A stretch of 11,006 nucleotides of DNA from Stephanodiscus triporus (taxonomy: Eukaryota; Bacillariophyta; Thalassiosirophyceae; Thalassiosirales; Thalassiosiraceae): contig JALLAZ010000965.1 of assembly GCA_036939755.1 (NCBI GenBank), positions 1 to 11,006 on the forward strand, given 5' to 3'. How positions within the stretch are numbered: the stretch's first letter is position 1; every line of letters begins with the position of its first letter. A program made the position numbers and the translations under genes. Below the pieces are notes generated by a model. The model was not told the origin of the DNA. It searched no databases and saw nothing but the letters and a program-made list of their open reading frames with translations. Of this stretch, positions 1-9,400 are shown one piece after another.

Positions 1-54
1 GATCGTGCTGTTCAGTTGATCCGCCGTGGTAGTGAAATGTAGATTTTAGTACTG

Positions 55-79
55 CGGTAAGGTACGGTAAGGTACAGTA
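55..79. repeat. GGTAAGGTAC-type short tandem repeat
   Basis: Two exact direct copies of the 10-mer CGGTAAGGTA lie at 55-64 and 65-74, followed by a degenerate third copy beginning CAGTAAG. They belong to a wider cluster of GGTAA or TTACC words over the first 175 bases. No function is apparent. Confidence 0.6.
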
Positions 80-146
80 AGCAACAAAAGCGGTAATTTT
101 ACCATTTTAATGTGCTTTACCGTAACTCTGGCCCAGATTGGACGTA

Positions 147-171
147 CCGGTAATTATCCGGTAATTACCGG
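147..171. repeat. CCGGTAATTA direct repeat with a 14-bp palindrome
   Basis: The 10-mer CCGGTAATTA occurs at 147-156 and again at 158-167. The second copy continues into CCGG, so that 158-171 forms the perfect palindrome CCGGTAATTACCGG. It resembles the GGTAA words found near 55-79, which suggests a related repeat family. Confidence 0.6.
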
Positions 172-550
172 GTAAAAAACAACTAAGGTCATCAAGCGGG
201 TATCGTTTAGCCAACGCCGACAACTTCTCTCATTTCCAGGGAGGGTAGACGGAAGAACGATATCACCGCACGTCATCTTCTTCTTCATTGTCGTCCCCTT
301 TGCACCGCCCGGCAAGGCCACGGGGGAGACCAAGAAATTTTGTTGCTCCAGTTGTCGAGCACCACCCCCCAGGACCACCGCCACCACCACGTCCACACGG
401 CCCTCTTCTGTGACGAGGAAGGCAAGGCAGCGGAAATGGACTTAGGTTCTTGCAGTCCTCTCACAAACTGGAGGTCCCCCTAGCTTCTTGCAGACCCCTA
501 CGATAGGAATAGTACGTAGGGAAAAATCATGATGATATTTCCATCGGCCA

Positions 551-608
551 GAGGGAATTTTCCCGAGGCCCGAGGGAATTTTCCCGAGGCCTGAGGGAAT
601 TTTCCCGG
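551..608. repeat. 21-bp tandem repeat, about 2.8 copies
   Basis: Units at 551-571 and 572-592 differ only in the final base, and a third partial unit at 593-608 departs only at its last two bases. Each contains a GGGAA-TT-TTCCC near-palindrome. The 21-bp period keeps any reading frame, and on the minus strand one frame reads the heptapeptide GKIPSGL repeated. There are no distinct spacers, so this is a minisatellite and not a CRISPR array. Confidence 0.85.
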
Positions 609-810
609 TATTTTTCTCAGTCGCATTGTACTGAAGACTGTAGTACCTTGCAGCTGTTTGGTGGAGGAAAGAAGTCTTTGGTGTGCAGAGCCATAGATTT
701 TGAATTTTTGGCGCAGCTGCTTTTTTATAACGTGCCAGCCGACACAAAATTTGCATGTTTGCACGTGGGAATAAGTATTGTACGTTTGGCATGAATTTAC
801 CACCCCCAAA

Positions 811-954
811 TTGAAGGCAAATTCACCTTGACCCCTGGTGGACTAGCCAACATATTTATGGTTGCATTGACTAGTTCAATGTGTGAACTAGTAAGTGCAA
901 CCATAAAATATGTCGTGGTGCCACTGGAAGTTGGCCCTTAATTTGTCCTCAATT
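811..954. repeat. Long imperfect inverted repeat (MITE-like or hairpin)
   Basis: Two arms, 811-878 and 884-954, face each other across a 5-base loop (ATGTG). The inner part is almost perfect: 851-878 pairs with 884-912 with two mismatches and one unpaired T, including the word ACTAGTTCA beside the loop. The outer ends also match (AATTGAAGGCAAATT against AATTGAGGACAAATT), while the middle of the arms is diverged. I see no clear target-site duplication. The structure fits a small non-autonomous DNA transposon or a transcribed hairpin; the sequence alone does not decide. Confidence 0.75.
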
Positions 955-975
955 AGAAGGTCAGATTAATGAGTG

Positions 976-993
976 AATTTACTTAAGTAAATT
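976..993. repeat. 18-bp perfect palindrome
   Basis: The sequence AATTTACTTAAGTAAATT reads the same on both strands. A related word, CTTAAGTAAA, recurs near 1068. It lies 22 bases beyond the 811-954 inverted repeat in AT-rich DNA and may be chance or a remnant of the same element. Confidence 0.5.
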
Positions 994-1636
994 AAAAATC
1001 TTAATTAGAAATCTGCGTAAGTATTTTGAAACTAAAAATGAAATTCTGTTCAGTAAAGGTGCTTTTTCTTAAGTAAACCACGATCAATCATATCTCAGCC
1101 AATGTTGATCGCCATACCATGCCCCAAATTTGAGACTTCTCATCCATTCAACCTGCCCAACAAAAGTCTCAGTGAGAGCGAAGAGAAAATCTTGATTTTC
1201 AGGGACCCGATGGTAAATTCATGCCAACCGTACAGTATTAGTCACATCAATGGGTCTTTCCATCTCAAATCGTATGTAAGTAGTAGGAGAGGCTTTTGCC
1301 GATATGGAAGAGATTGTCATGTCAGGGTCTACTGGGATTCTCCAGGTCGAGCACTGGTGCCACACTCCGACGGGGGCGTTTCACAGGCGTAGGTGGCACG
1401 CGCTTAGATGACTGTAAGTTATTGAACAGAATACCAAGTTGATGTCTGAATGCATTCGGGTAATTTGTCCTATTTGATATACCACCCATAGGCGGACAAA
1501 GACCTATGCCAAACAAGCAATTCTAACAAATCAACGCTAGAGAGCTATTGCATGTTAGCTAGTTTGTTATTATTGAGCATGAGTTGAAAACCGGAAGGTT
1601 ACATCGGTGGAACCAGCACATGACCATCGCTTTATA

Positions 1637-3161
1637 TCATCGTTTTGTTTCGGCCATCTTGGCCTTCTCCAATGCCTTTTCCAACTCGCTGGGAGGAGGG
1701 GCCGAGATCACGGATACCGGACCGGTGTAGGCAAAGGTGCCCGGCGTCGACGTTAGCCGCTCAATTATCTTTCCCCGCGGTCCGTCGTCCCGATATCGTT
1801 GTTCGGGCAGTCGCACCCCCGGACACGGTTGTTCCAACAAATCGAGCGCGAACTCGGCGCAGGACTGACCGACGCACCGTCGGAAGGATTCGTGCGCCTG
1901 CACGATCGATACGGCGCATCCGTCGGTCCCCGTCGCGTCCACGCGCATGGCGTGCGTTTCTCCCACGCCGTCCGGAGACGCCAGCCTCAATAGCGCGTCC
2001 GTCGCCCTCACGAGCGGTCTGGAGAAGTCGGCGATGAATTTGCTGAATCGCCTCGATCGCCACAGAGCCCTCGGCACGATGGCAACGAGTAGCCCGAGAA
2101 CGTCGTTCCATACGTCCGGGGCGGTCCCCATGGCCGCCGACGATCCGCCGAGTATCCCGAGCTCCGCGGGGACCGTGGCGGCCTCTGGAAACGGCCACGC
2201 GAAGACGGTCCTCTCGCCGACGCGGGACCTTGCCTCGTCGTTGCCGAACCCGCAGGAGGACGACGACGACGACGACGACGACTCGTCGCGGTCGGACATC
2301 TCCGAATCGTCGAGGTAGAATTTCACCCTCCCGAGGATCGATCCCGACAGGGCCTCGAACGGACGGACAATCCCACCGTCGTACTGCGACATCGCCTCGC
2401 CGAATCCGAGGTTGGTGATGTACAGGTTGACGTCGCCGCTCCCTCCCAAGCCGGCTGTGAAGTAATTGAACCTCACGTCCCGCACCGCGCCCCCCTCCCC
2501 ATCGGCACCCCGACGTCGTATCAGCGTCGACGCCGCCTCGACCGCCATCACGTTCGACATTCCCGGGAACGCCCCCGCGGCAAGGAGCGCCGACGTACCC
2601 GACGCAATCGCGTCGTCGTACATCTCCAATGACTTTTCGATGTACTCGAGCGGATCCGAAACGTCGACGTACGCGCGACATGTCGGATCATCGATCGCCG
2701 CGCGCAGGGGCGTCGGATTCTCGTCGAGGTAGGGCCCCGCGACGTGGATGAGGCACGTGCATCCCGACACGACCTCGCGCAGCTCGACGTAGTTTCGATA
2801 ATCGCACTTTCGGAACGTCACGACGACGCCCCCCCCCCCCCCCCTCCTTCTCCTCATCATCATCATCACCCCCGTTCCTAGCGACGACGGGATTCTCGTC
2901 CAGGACCTCCCCCACGGCGTCCCGTCCCCTGCATTCGTCCCTCCCCACGAGAACCACGCGCGATCCGTCCGGCGCGCGTCGGAGCAAGTGAGACGCGACC
3001 GCGGTCCCTATCCTGCCCGTGCCGCCGAGGATGACAAACCTTTCGTCGCGCGTCCTCCGAGACGACGACGTGCCGCCGTCGTTGAGGGATAGTCCCAGGA
3101 TGGGCTGTGGCGGGACTAGGACCGCCGCTGCCGCTAAGAGCATCGGTAGCGCGGCGACCAT
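1637..3161 (-). CDS. Saccharopine dehydrogenase-like NAD(P)-binding oxidoreductase (frame offset at a poly-C run)
   Basis: Predicted reductase or dehydrogenase of the saccharopine dehydrogenase-like (SCCPDH-type) family; its substrate cannot be assigned. Residues 3-24 are hydrophobic and Ala-rich and look like a signal peptide or membrane anchor, suggesting secretory or plastid-directed import. A Rossmann nucleotide-binding motif, GGTGRIG, sits at about residues 46-52, followed by a second strand (RVVLVGRD). Further in are CTCLIHVAGPY and, near the C-terminus, a family-typical PEQRYRDDGPRGKII segment. The ATG at 3159-3161 is the first one after an in-frame stop at 3207-3209. The frame breaks at the 16-C run (2829-2844): on the minus strand the next part of the protein continues one base over, so a 15-base run would give a continuous product of about 507 residues. 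The break lies in a low-complexity Asp/Glu/Gly insert, so a homopolymer error or length polymorphism is likelier than a pseudogene. Codon use is strongly GC-rich. It is transcribed divergently from the glycosyltransferase gene. Confidence 0.8.
2259..2282. repeat. (GAC)8 trinucleotide microsatellite inside the oxidoreductase gene
   Basis: Eight perfect GAC units. On the coding minus strand they read as TCG codons and form most of a poly-Ser run between the two conserved halves of the protein. The frame is kept, so copy-number changes would only lengthen or shorten the Ser tract. Confidence 0.9.
2829..2844. repeat. 16-base C homopolymer at the frame break
   Basis: An uninterrupted run of 16 C (G on the coding strand) that encodes poly-Gly. 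The conserved reading frame switches by exactly one base here. Runs of this length are unstable in replication and are often miscounted in sequencing. Confidence 0.9.
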
Positions 3162-3480
3162 TTTTTCCTTGCCGTTTTTGTTCTTGTTAGGTACCACTTC
3201 TACAGCTCATGATGTACTGAATTCCTACAAACTGCGATTGCGGCAACATTCTGCGTACCAAGTACTTTTTTCGTACTTAGATACTCCATCTTTTTGGCGG
3301 CGGAAAGCCCACAATCTTCCTCTGTCTGCTCCAAGCGCCTTCCTTGTTGTGTCATGGCGTCCCCATTTTGGATGCAGGGGTCGGGTCGCTGCGGAGAATC
3401 TCTCTCTCCCTGAACAACGAACGACGAACATCGAACAACGAACAACGAACCATCCCCTCATTATAACATATATATAGACG
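3162..3480. promoter_or_regulatory. Divergent intergenic region, putative bidirectional promoter
   Basis: The 319 bases separate the divergent start codons of the oxidoreductase (minus) and the glycosyltransferase (plus). No gene lies inside. Visible elements are a small hairpin with arms AAGTAC (3260-3265) and GTACTT (3273-3278), a CT-rich run near 3400-3410, a 7-bp tandem repeat at 3412-3450, and an AT-rich stretch (ATAACATATATATAG, 3463-3477) directly before the plus-strand ATG. The AT stretch is TATA-like but sits so close to the start codon that it would have to lie in the 5' UTR or serve a very short leader. Promoter function is inferred from position only. Confidence 0.45.
3412..3450. 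repeat. Heptanucleotide tandem repeat (GAACAAC)
   Basis: Five consecutive 7-bp units (GAACAAC, GAACGAC, GAACATC, GAACAAC, GAACAAC) plus a terminal GAAC, in perfect register. It lies 31 bases upstream of the start codon of the glycosyltransferase gene. Confidence 0.85.
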
Positions 3481-6400
3481 ATGCCGATGAAGAAATTCGG
3501 CCGACCGCCGATGTACAGATCCGCGCGCGCCGTGCCGTCGTCGACCTCGTCGTCGTCGACCCCCTGCGGCGGACTGTGCGGACGGTGGCTCCCCCCCTTC
3601 TGCTCCTGCGACCTCTCGACCGTTCGGATCATCCAAATCCTCCTGACGATCATCGCGATCGTCATGGCGATAATCAACGCGTTCCACGTCCTGCCGATGT
3701 TCCTCGCCATGGACTCCTCCTCCGACGCGGTTGCGATGGTCGCGATCGCCAAGGCGCGCGGCGTCGCGGAGGTCGGCGGATCGTCGGCGTCGGCATCGGA
3801 CGGAGGCGGGGTGGCGTCGACGGACGCGATGGGCATGCACCACGGCGTGCACAAGAATCTGATGGAGCACAGGCTTGGCCTGCGGGATCACTTGGAAAAA
3901 TTGTTCGGCGCGAAGGAGGAGGGCGTCGAGGTCGAGCCATCGTCGAAGACGAATACGAATACGAATGAAGGAGGGGGAGGATCGAATATGGCAAGGGAAG
4001 GCCGAGATCTACCCCCGAAAATGATTCCGCATCCGCCGACGGTCGTCGCTCCAGGGAAGGAATCGTCGAGGGGACAATCCCAGAGCGGTCGGAATGTAGA
4101 ACGAACGCTGATCGCGAGGGGATTTTCGGGATTGCCGATGAACTTAACTCCCGCCCTGATCGGGGCGAAGCGCGGATCTATAGAATGCGACGTCGATGTC
4201 GAGTAAGTACCCTCCCTCATCGGTATTTGTTTTTGTTCCCTCGCTACCTTGTTCTTGGTGGTGGTGCCGTTGTTCGTGCTGCGCCCATTTCTGACGCACG
4301 TCTACTCTCGCACTTGCCCCCCCCCCCCGCCCCCGTGCGTGCCTTTTCCCTTTTCATTTTCCCCGGTAGCGCCATGGCCTACTGGAACTCTCCGCAGGGA
4401 AAGAGGGATCAAGAATTCGTCAGTCCGTTCCGGGTCACGACGACGAATGGGAAAAGGAAGTACGTCACTTTTGAGTGGGATGGAGTGAGTAATTGTTTTG
4501 TTGATCTGATTACGACGGATGATCATTCGCATCTTGTTTGTTAATTTGGGATTCTGCCGTAATGTGCCTATGGCACGCACAGGGCGGATTCAACAATATC
4601 AGGATGAGCATGGAGACTATCCTAGTCTTTGCCGCGGCCACTGGTCGAACGCTCGTGTTGCCCCCCCCCGAACATATATACCTACTTAGAAGCGTACGCG
4701 GTTTCGCCGACTTCTTCCCGCTTCTGAGCGAATCGTTCAAAAGGAGGCTCGAGGTCATTACTAGCAAAGAGTTTTTCACGATGGAGACAGAGAAAGGGGG
4801 TTACTTGGAAACGGAGAATAAAACGATGCGGGAGGATCTTCTCAGGCTATCCGAAGGTTAGTCTCGGCCATTGCCTTTTTGGACTCATGATCAGCCTGCA
4901 TACATTGCAAGACTGAGATAATGATGCCGACTAACGCGATTCAATCTTTCCTTTGAAAGGGGGGGAATGCTGTACTGTGATTTATCAATTCCTGCGAGAG
5001 CGAGCAGAAACATATCAATTACGCGATGATAATTGTCTTATTTTTGATGAAGGTGCGATGAAAACAGGAACGGGCCAATCCACTATAACATCTCCCGGGA
5101 CACGGAGGCTTATCAGGGAATTCTGCCGGGTGAGGATTTGCATGTTGCATTGCTGTGTTCACTAGGAGGATTGCATTCTCTATGCTAAACTCCTTTCCTC
5201 CCGCCTATCAAACAGGACCGTGGGCAAGTGTATTACGGCCAATCGACAAATGCAAATGTCTTACACTTTCAAACTTCGGGAGACAATCATTTACGTATGT
5301 TGAATCACTTTTATACCACGATCTACTTTACAAATCCAGCCATTGACAACTATTACAAGCGATTTGTGCGCGACTTCGTACGTTACAATGATATTGTTTT
5401 TTGCACTGCTGGAAAGATCGTCCAACTTTTGCAAGATGAAGGAAAGGAACGTGGGTTTGATGTTGACAACGAAGGGGCGGGTGGTTATTCTGCTTTGCAT
5501 GTCCGTCGGGGTGACTTACAATACAAAGAAGTAGTAATCAGTGCGGAGGAATGGTACAACAATACAGCTAAACTATGGCGACCGAAAGAGCTGCTTTACA
5601 TTGCCACGGACGAAAAAGATAAATCTTTCTTCGATCCAATTGCTCGACACCACGATCTCAGATTTCTCGGAGATTATTTTGATAAAGTAGGTCTGGATAG
5701 GCTGGACAACAATCTATTAGGCATGGTTGAAATTGCAGTTGCAAGCAGGGGTCGAATATTTGTTGGGACTTGGCACTCGACTTTTTCAGGATATATATGT
5801 CGAATGAGGGGTTATTATGGAGTATCCAAAATGTCAAACTATTACTCATACTGGCCACGTCGATTGTCCATGCACAAATGGCCTGCTACCGAGAAAGCGA
5901 ACTATGAAGCTAGAGAATGGCAAAGTGCCTGGCTCGGGATTGATGGAGACGAGTACATACTACGAGATTTAGAGCCCAATTCGAATTCACCGCTTGGGGC
6001 CGCGGCTAATATTTCACTACTTGGAGATCCCCTTCCTCGACCAACTCACCTGTCCCGTGGTTTCTCAGGACTACCGATGGAGAAAAGTCCAGCGTTGGTG
6101 GGTGCATCTCGTGGTCGGATTAGTTGTGATATTGACGTCGACAGTCTGGCTTACTGGAATGACCCACAAGGCAAGAGGGATAGAGAATTCGTCAGTCCTT
6201 TCCGTCAATTGACTAGCACAGACAAGAGACAATACATTACATTTTGGCAAGATGGTGGCCGGTTCAACAACATACGCATGGCATTTGAGATTATAATGGT
6301 CTATGCTGGTAAGAGTAGCATATTGTACTATGTGTCTTCCTTTCCTTATCATTTTGGCTCAAAACGTCGTGCTCATGATTTGCTTTCTTAGCTGCAACTG

Positions 6401-9400
6401 GTCGTACTGTTGTGCTCCCACCCGCTCAAAATCTTCACTTAGAGGTAAGTGGAAGTAGATTCGCTATAGATTGTCGATGTTTAGGTTTCGGACTTCCTCA
6501 CCTACACACTATTTCTCTTCATCAGTTTGATGACAGCACAGTCGACGGTCTGGATCACTTTTATTCTTTTGAAAGTGCTGAGTTTAAGAAACGTGTACCT
6601 GTCATATCCATGGCAGAATTTATTGAGCTGGAAGCCAATCAGAAAGGCTTGGTAAATTTGGATCCGAAGGACTATGGACGTGTTTTGCAACTTTCATTAT
6701 CTTGTGAAAACAGGAGATTGAGTGAGTGGGCTGGGATACAGTACAACTTTCTAAATGCAGTGCGTCTTCGCTTCCAAAACTCATCTATGACTCCAATGAT
6801 ATGATTGTGGCGCAGGCGATGTTTATTGCGGAGAAGTCTTCGAGCGAATAGTCAACGCCTCCAACACTAAAGCAGCCAATTTTGGAATGAGTAATTCAGA
6901 GGACACGTGTTTGATTTTTGATGAGGACGTGTTCAAAAACGGTCCCAGGAAGAGTGCAGACTTCGATAGATTTTGTGGCGTGAGTACTTCTATTGATTTC
7001 GGGCCGTCGTTAGGAGCCTCATTTACGCGATGTGCTCACAAAGCGCCGTTCTCTCGCCACATGCAGGGTCGCACCCCTGTTTTCTACACAAGAGAACTCG
7101 CAGACCCAGATATAATTTACTTTGGGATGGAGTATCGACTTCTCAGTGGGTGATTTGCCAATATTGATAACACCGCATCTGTTTGAGTTTACTCATATCT
7201 AACGCAATCAGTGTGTCCACATCTACAGGCCATTTCTATAACTTCATTTACTTCACCAATCCCATCCTCGACAATTATATGAAACGATTCGTACGTGACT
7301 TTATACACTACAATGATAGCATATTTTGTGCAGCTGGAAAAATTGTCAGATCTCTCCAACAAGAAGCTATAGAGCGAGGTTTCTCCATCGACGAAGAAGG
7401 TGGAGGTGGTTATTCGTCACTTCATGTTCGGCGTAGTGACCTGCAGTATAAAGACGTTTTGATATCGGAAGATAGATGGTACGTACCTATGACGGCCTTT
7501 TGTGTTGAAATGGTAGTCCAACCATACTTGGGTCAAGTTATGCACCGAAGCTATTTTTTTCGACTTATTATCCACATGAATCTCAACGACTTTGCCTCTT
7601 AACGTATCATTTATGTAGGTGGGATAACACCAAAGAACTTTGGAAGCCAAAGGAAATACTCTACATCGCGACTGACGAGCGCAATCGGATGTTCTTCGAT
7701 CACTTCGCCGCTAAGCACGAGTTGCGCTTTCTAGACGACTATATAGATATGGCCAACTTGAGTAGCCTTGCAAAAGAGCACCTTGGAATGATTGATGTCA
7801 TTGTTGCCAGCCGTGGGCGAGCATTCGCGGGAACTTATTACAGTACTTTTACTGGATATATAACAAGACTTCGAGGGTACTACGGCATGTCAAAGTACTC
7901 GACTTTTTATAGTTGGCTTCCCGTCAAATATGAGATGCAAAATGGTGATTTCTCTGCGTCTTCCAATGAATTCAAGAGGGAGTACCCTATTGGCTGGATC
8001 GGGATTGATGGCGACGAAAAAGTATTCAGAGATAATGAAGAAGAAAGAAATATTGGAGCCAGCGGCGTCGAGAAATCTGCTAATACAACAGACAACAACA
8101 ATAAAAAAGTGGCAGACGCGGCCAACGGCGTAAAGAACAGCACGGTACGACGCAAACCTCACATTTCTTCTCTTGTATTTTTGAGATGTTTCTATTCATC
8201 AATTATTGTGACCTTTGCCATATCCAATCTCTTGTGTATCACGCAGATTCTATTGGAAAGAAGCAAGGGAGGCAAAAGCGGTGGCTCGAAGGTTTCCAAA
8301 GTTCAACATCATGGACTAAAAACTTCTACTGTAACAAATGCGTTGGCCCGCGGAATAAGATCACTGGAAGAAACGATAATCAATGATCTGGGTTTTCTTC
8401 CGAATGAAGATGGCGAGATGGAAATTACTAGCGATGGAACGACATTATATACAGTGTTTTCTACCGACTGTGGAAGCTTTCAGCACTGGCAATCATATTT
8501 ACTCTTCTTCTCTGCAATGCGAGTAAGACAGCTGGGTTTCATAACGCGAATAGCATCCGGTTGTACAGAAGAGGAGCAGCAAGAAGCTAGGGAATGGCAT
8601 CAAGAGGTAAAACCGTATAAATGCGACTGTGTAGCGTGATTTCAATGATCCTGGAGAACTCAGCTTCTTATGATTGCGTTTTCTTGTAGCATATCGCAGT
8701 GATGTCGACCAGATTTCGCATACTCTTCACGCCAAAATTTTCGGATATCGTAGATAATGAAGGAAAAAAAACTGGTAAGGACTACAAGTATTTCAACAAG
8801 CCATTTGGTGTTAAGTATTATCTGGAGAATAGCAATGACTTTGGCTGGGATGAAAAAGCTGGTAAAATGACTGCAGTTGAAGAGAAAGCAGCAGTAATTA
8901 TCATTGATCCAGATATGATATTGTTGAAACCTCTGACAACTGATTTTAGCGACAGCAGTGTCGAATTTTGGCAGCCTTTCCATAATGAAATCGAGAGAAA
9001 GAAGAAAGTTGAACCTGGGACACCTTTTGGGCAAACATATGGTACGTAAATTTGCTCCGAGACTTCTATCATTTCCCATCACACTAAGCAAATGGATGCT
9101 AATGGGTGAACTTTTCCTGCAATTTTTCAAGGTCTCGGCGATAATTGGAGAAAGTTTGTAGATACTGCCGGCCCCGACAGTCCTGCGCACAAAGTTGATG
9201 AAAAGACAGCAGTGGCACATTATCAAGTGGGCCCACCCTATATAGCTACTGCTCATGATATGCACACAATCGTCAGGAGATGGGCTGAGCTGGTTCCAAA
9301 AGTATATAATGAAAAGCCTCAACTATTGGCAGAAATGTATGCGTACTGTTTGGCTGCTGCCGATGTGGGCCTTCCTCATGAAGTGGTTAACTCAATGATG

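Larger units (their letters stand above)
1..1636. other. Gene-poor repeat-bearing flank
   Basis: No convincing gene was found in this stretch. Open frames on both strands are short (up to about 116 codons), match no family I recognise, and several begin only at GTG or TTG. The sequence is moderately AT-rich after about position 780 and holds several separate repeats, listed individually: GGTAA-type units, a 21-bp tandem repeat, a 144-bp inverted repeat and an 18-bp palindrome. This composition fits a decayed mobile-element or intergenic region downstream of the minus-strand oxidoreductase gene. The 3' untranslated end of that gene must extend into the last part of this stretch, but I see no AATAAA signal on the minus strand there. 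Confidence 0.6.

Noticed and set aside
551..608. CRISPR-like array
   Set aside because: The 21-bp units are contiguous with no spacers, and the window is eukaryotic in gene structure.
1102..1392. 96-codon plus-strand ORF with an ATG start
   Set aside because: No recognisable domain, no neighbouring exon signals I could link, and it overlaps an equally weak minus-strand frame. Kept out as probable chance ORF.
1322..1516. 64-codon minus-strand frame with a basic KRPRR stretch, possibly the tail of a transposon protein
   Set aside because: It opens only at TTG, is very short, and I cannot match it to a named transposase or retroelement domain.
1761..2681. 306-codon Arg-rich minus-strand ORF
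   Set aside because: An off-frame shadow of the GC-rich oxidoreductase gene; low-complexity Arg/Val content and no family motif.
2800..2900. An intron to explain the frame change in the oxidoreductase
   Set aside because: The available GT and AG pairs around the poly-G tract give incompatible phases or an intron of only about 30-60 bases; a one-base homopolymer difference is simpler.
3225..3891. Overlapping 179- and 209-codon minus-strand ORFs antisense to exon 1
   Set aside because: Shadows of the GC-rich glycosyltransferase exon and of the heptad repeat; His/Arg-rich with no domain.
5228..6391. Separate gene starting inside exon 5
   Set aside because: It begins at GTG, not ATG, and in the middle of module 1. 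The frame joins cleanly to the upstream exon and extends through a GT donor at 6309.
7689..8639. Separate gene starting at the ATG at 7689
   Set aside because: This Met lies inside module 2 (after YIATDER), and the frame is continuous with upstream exons through a phase-2 splice.
8660..9322. 220-codon minus-strand ORF antisense to exons 12 and 13
   Set aside because: It crosses an intron of the well-supported plus-strand gene and has no recognisable domain.
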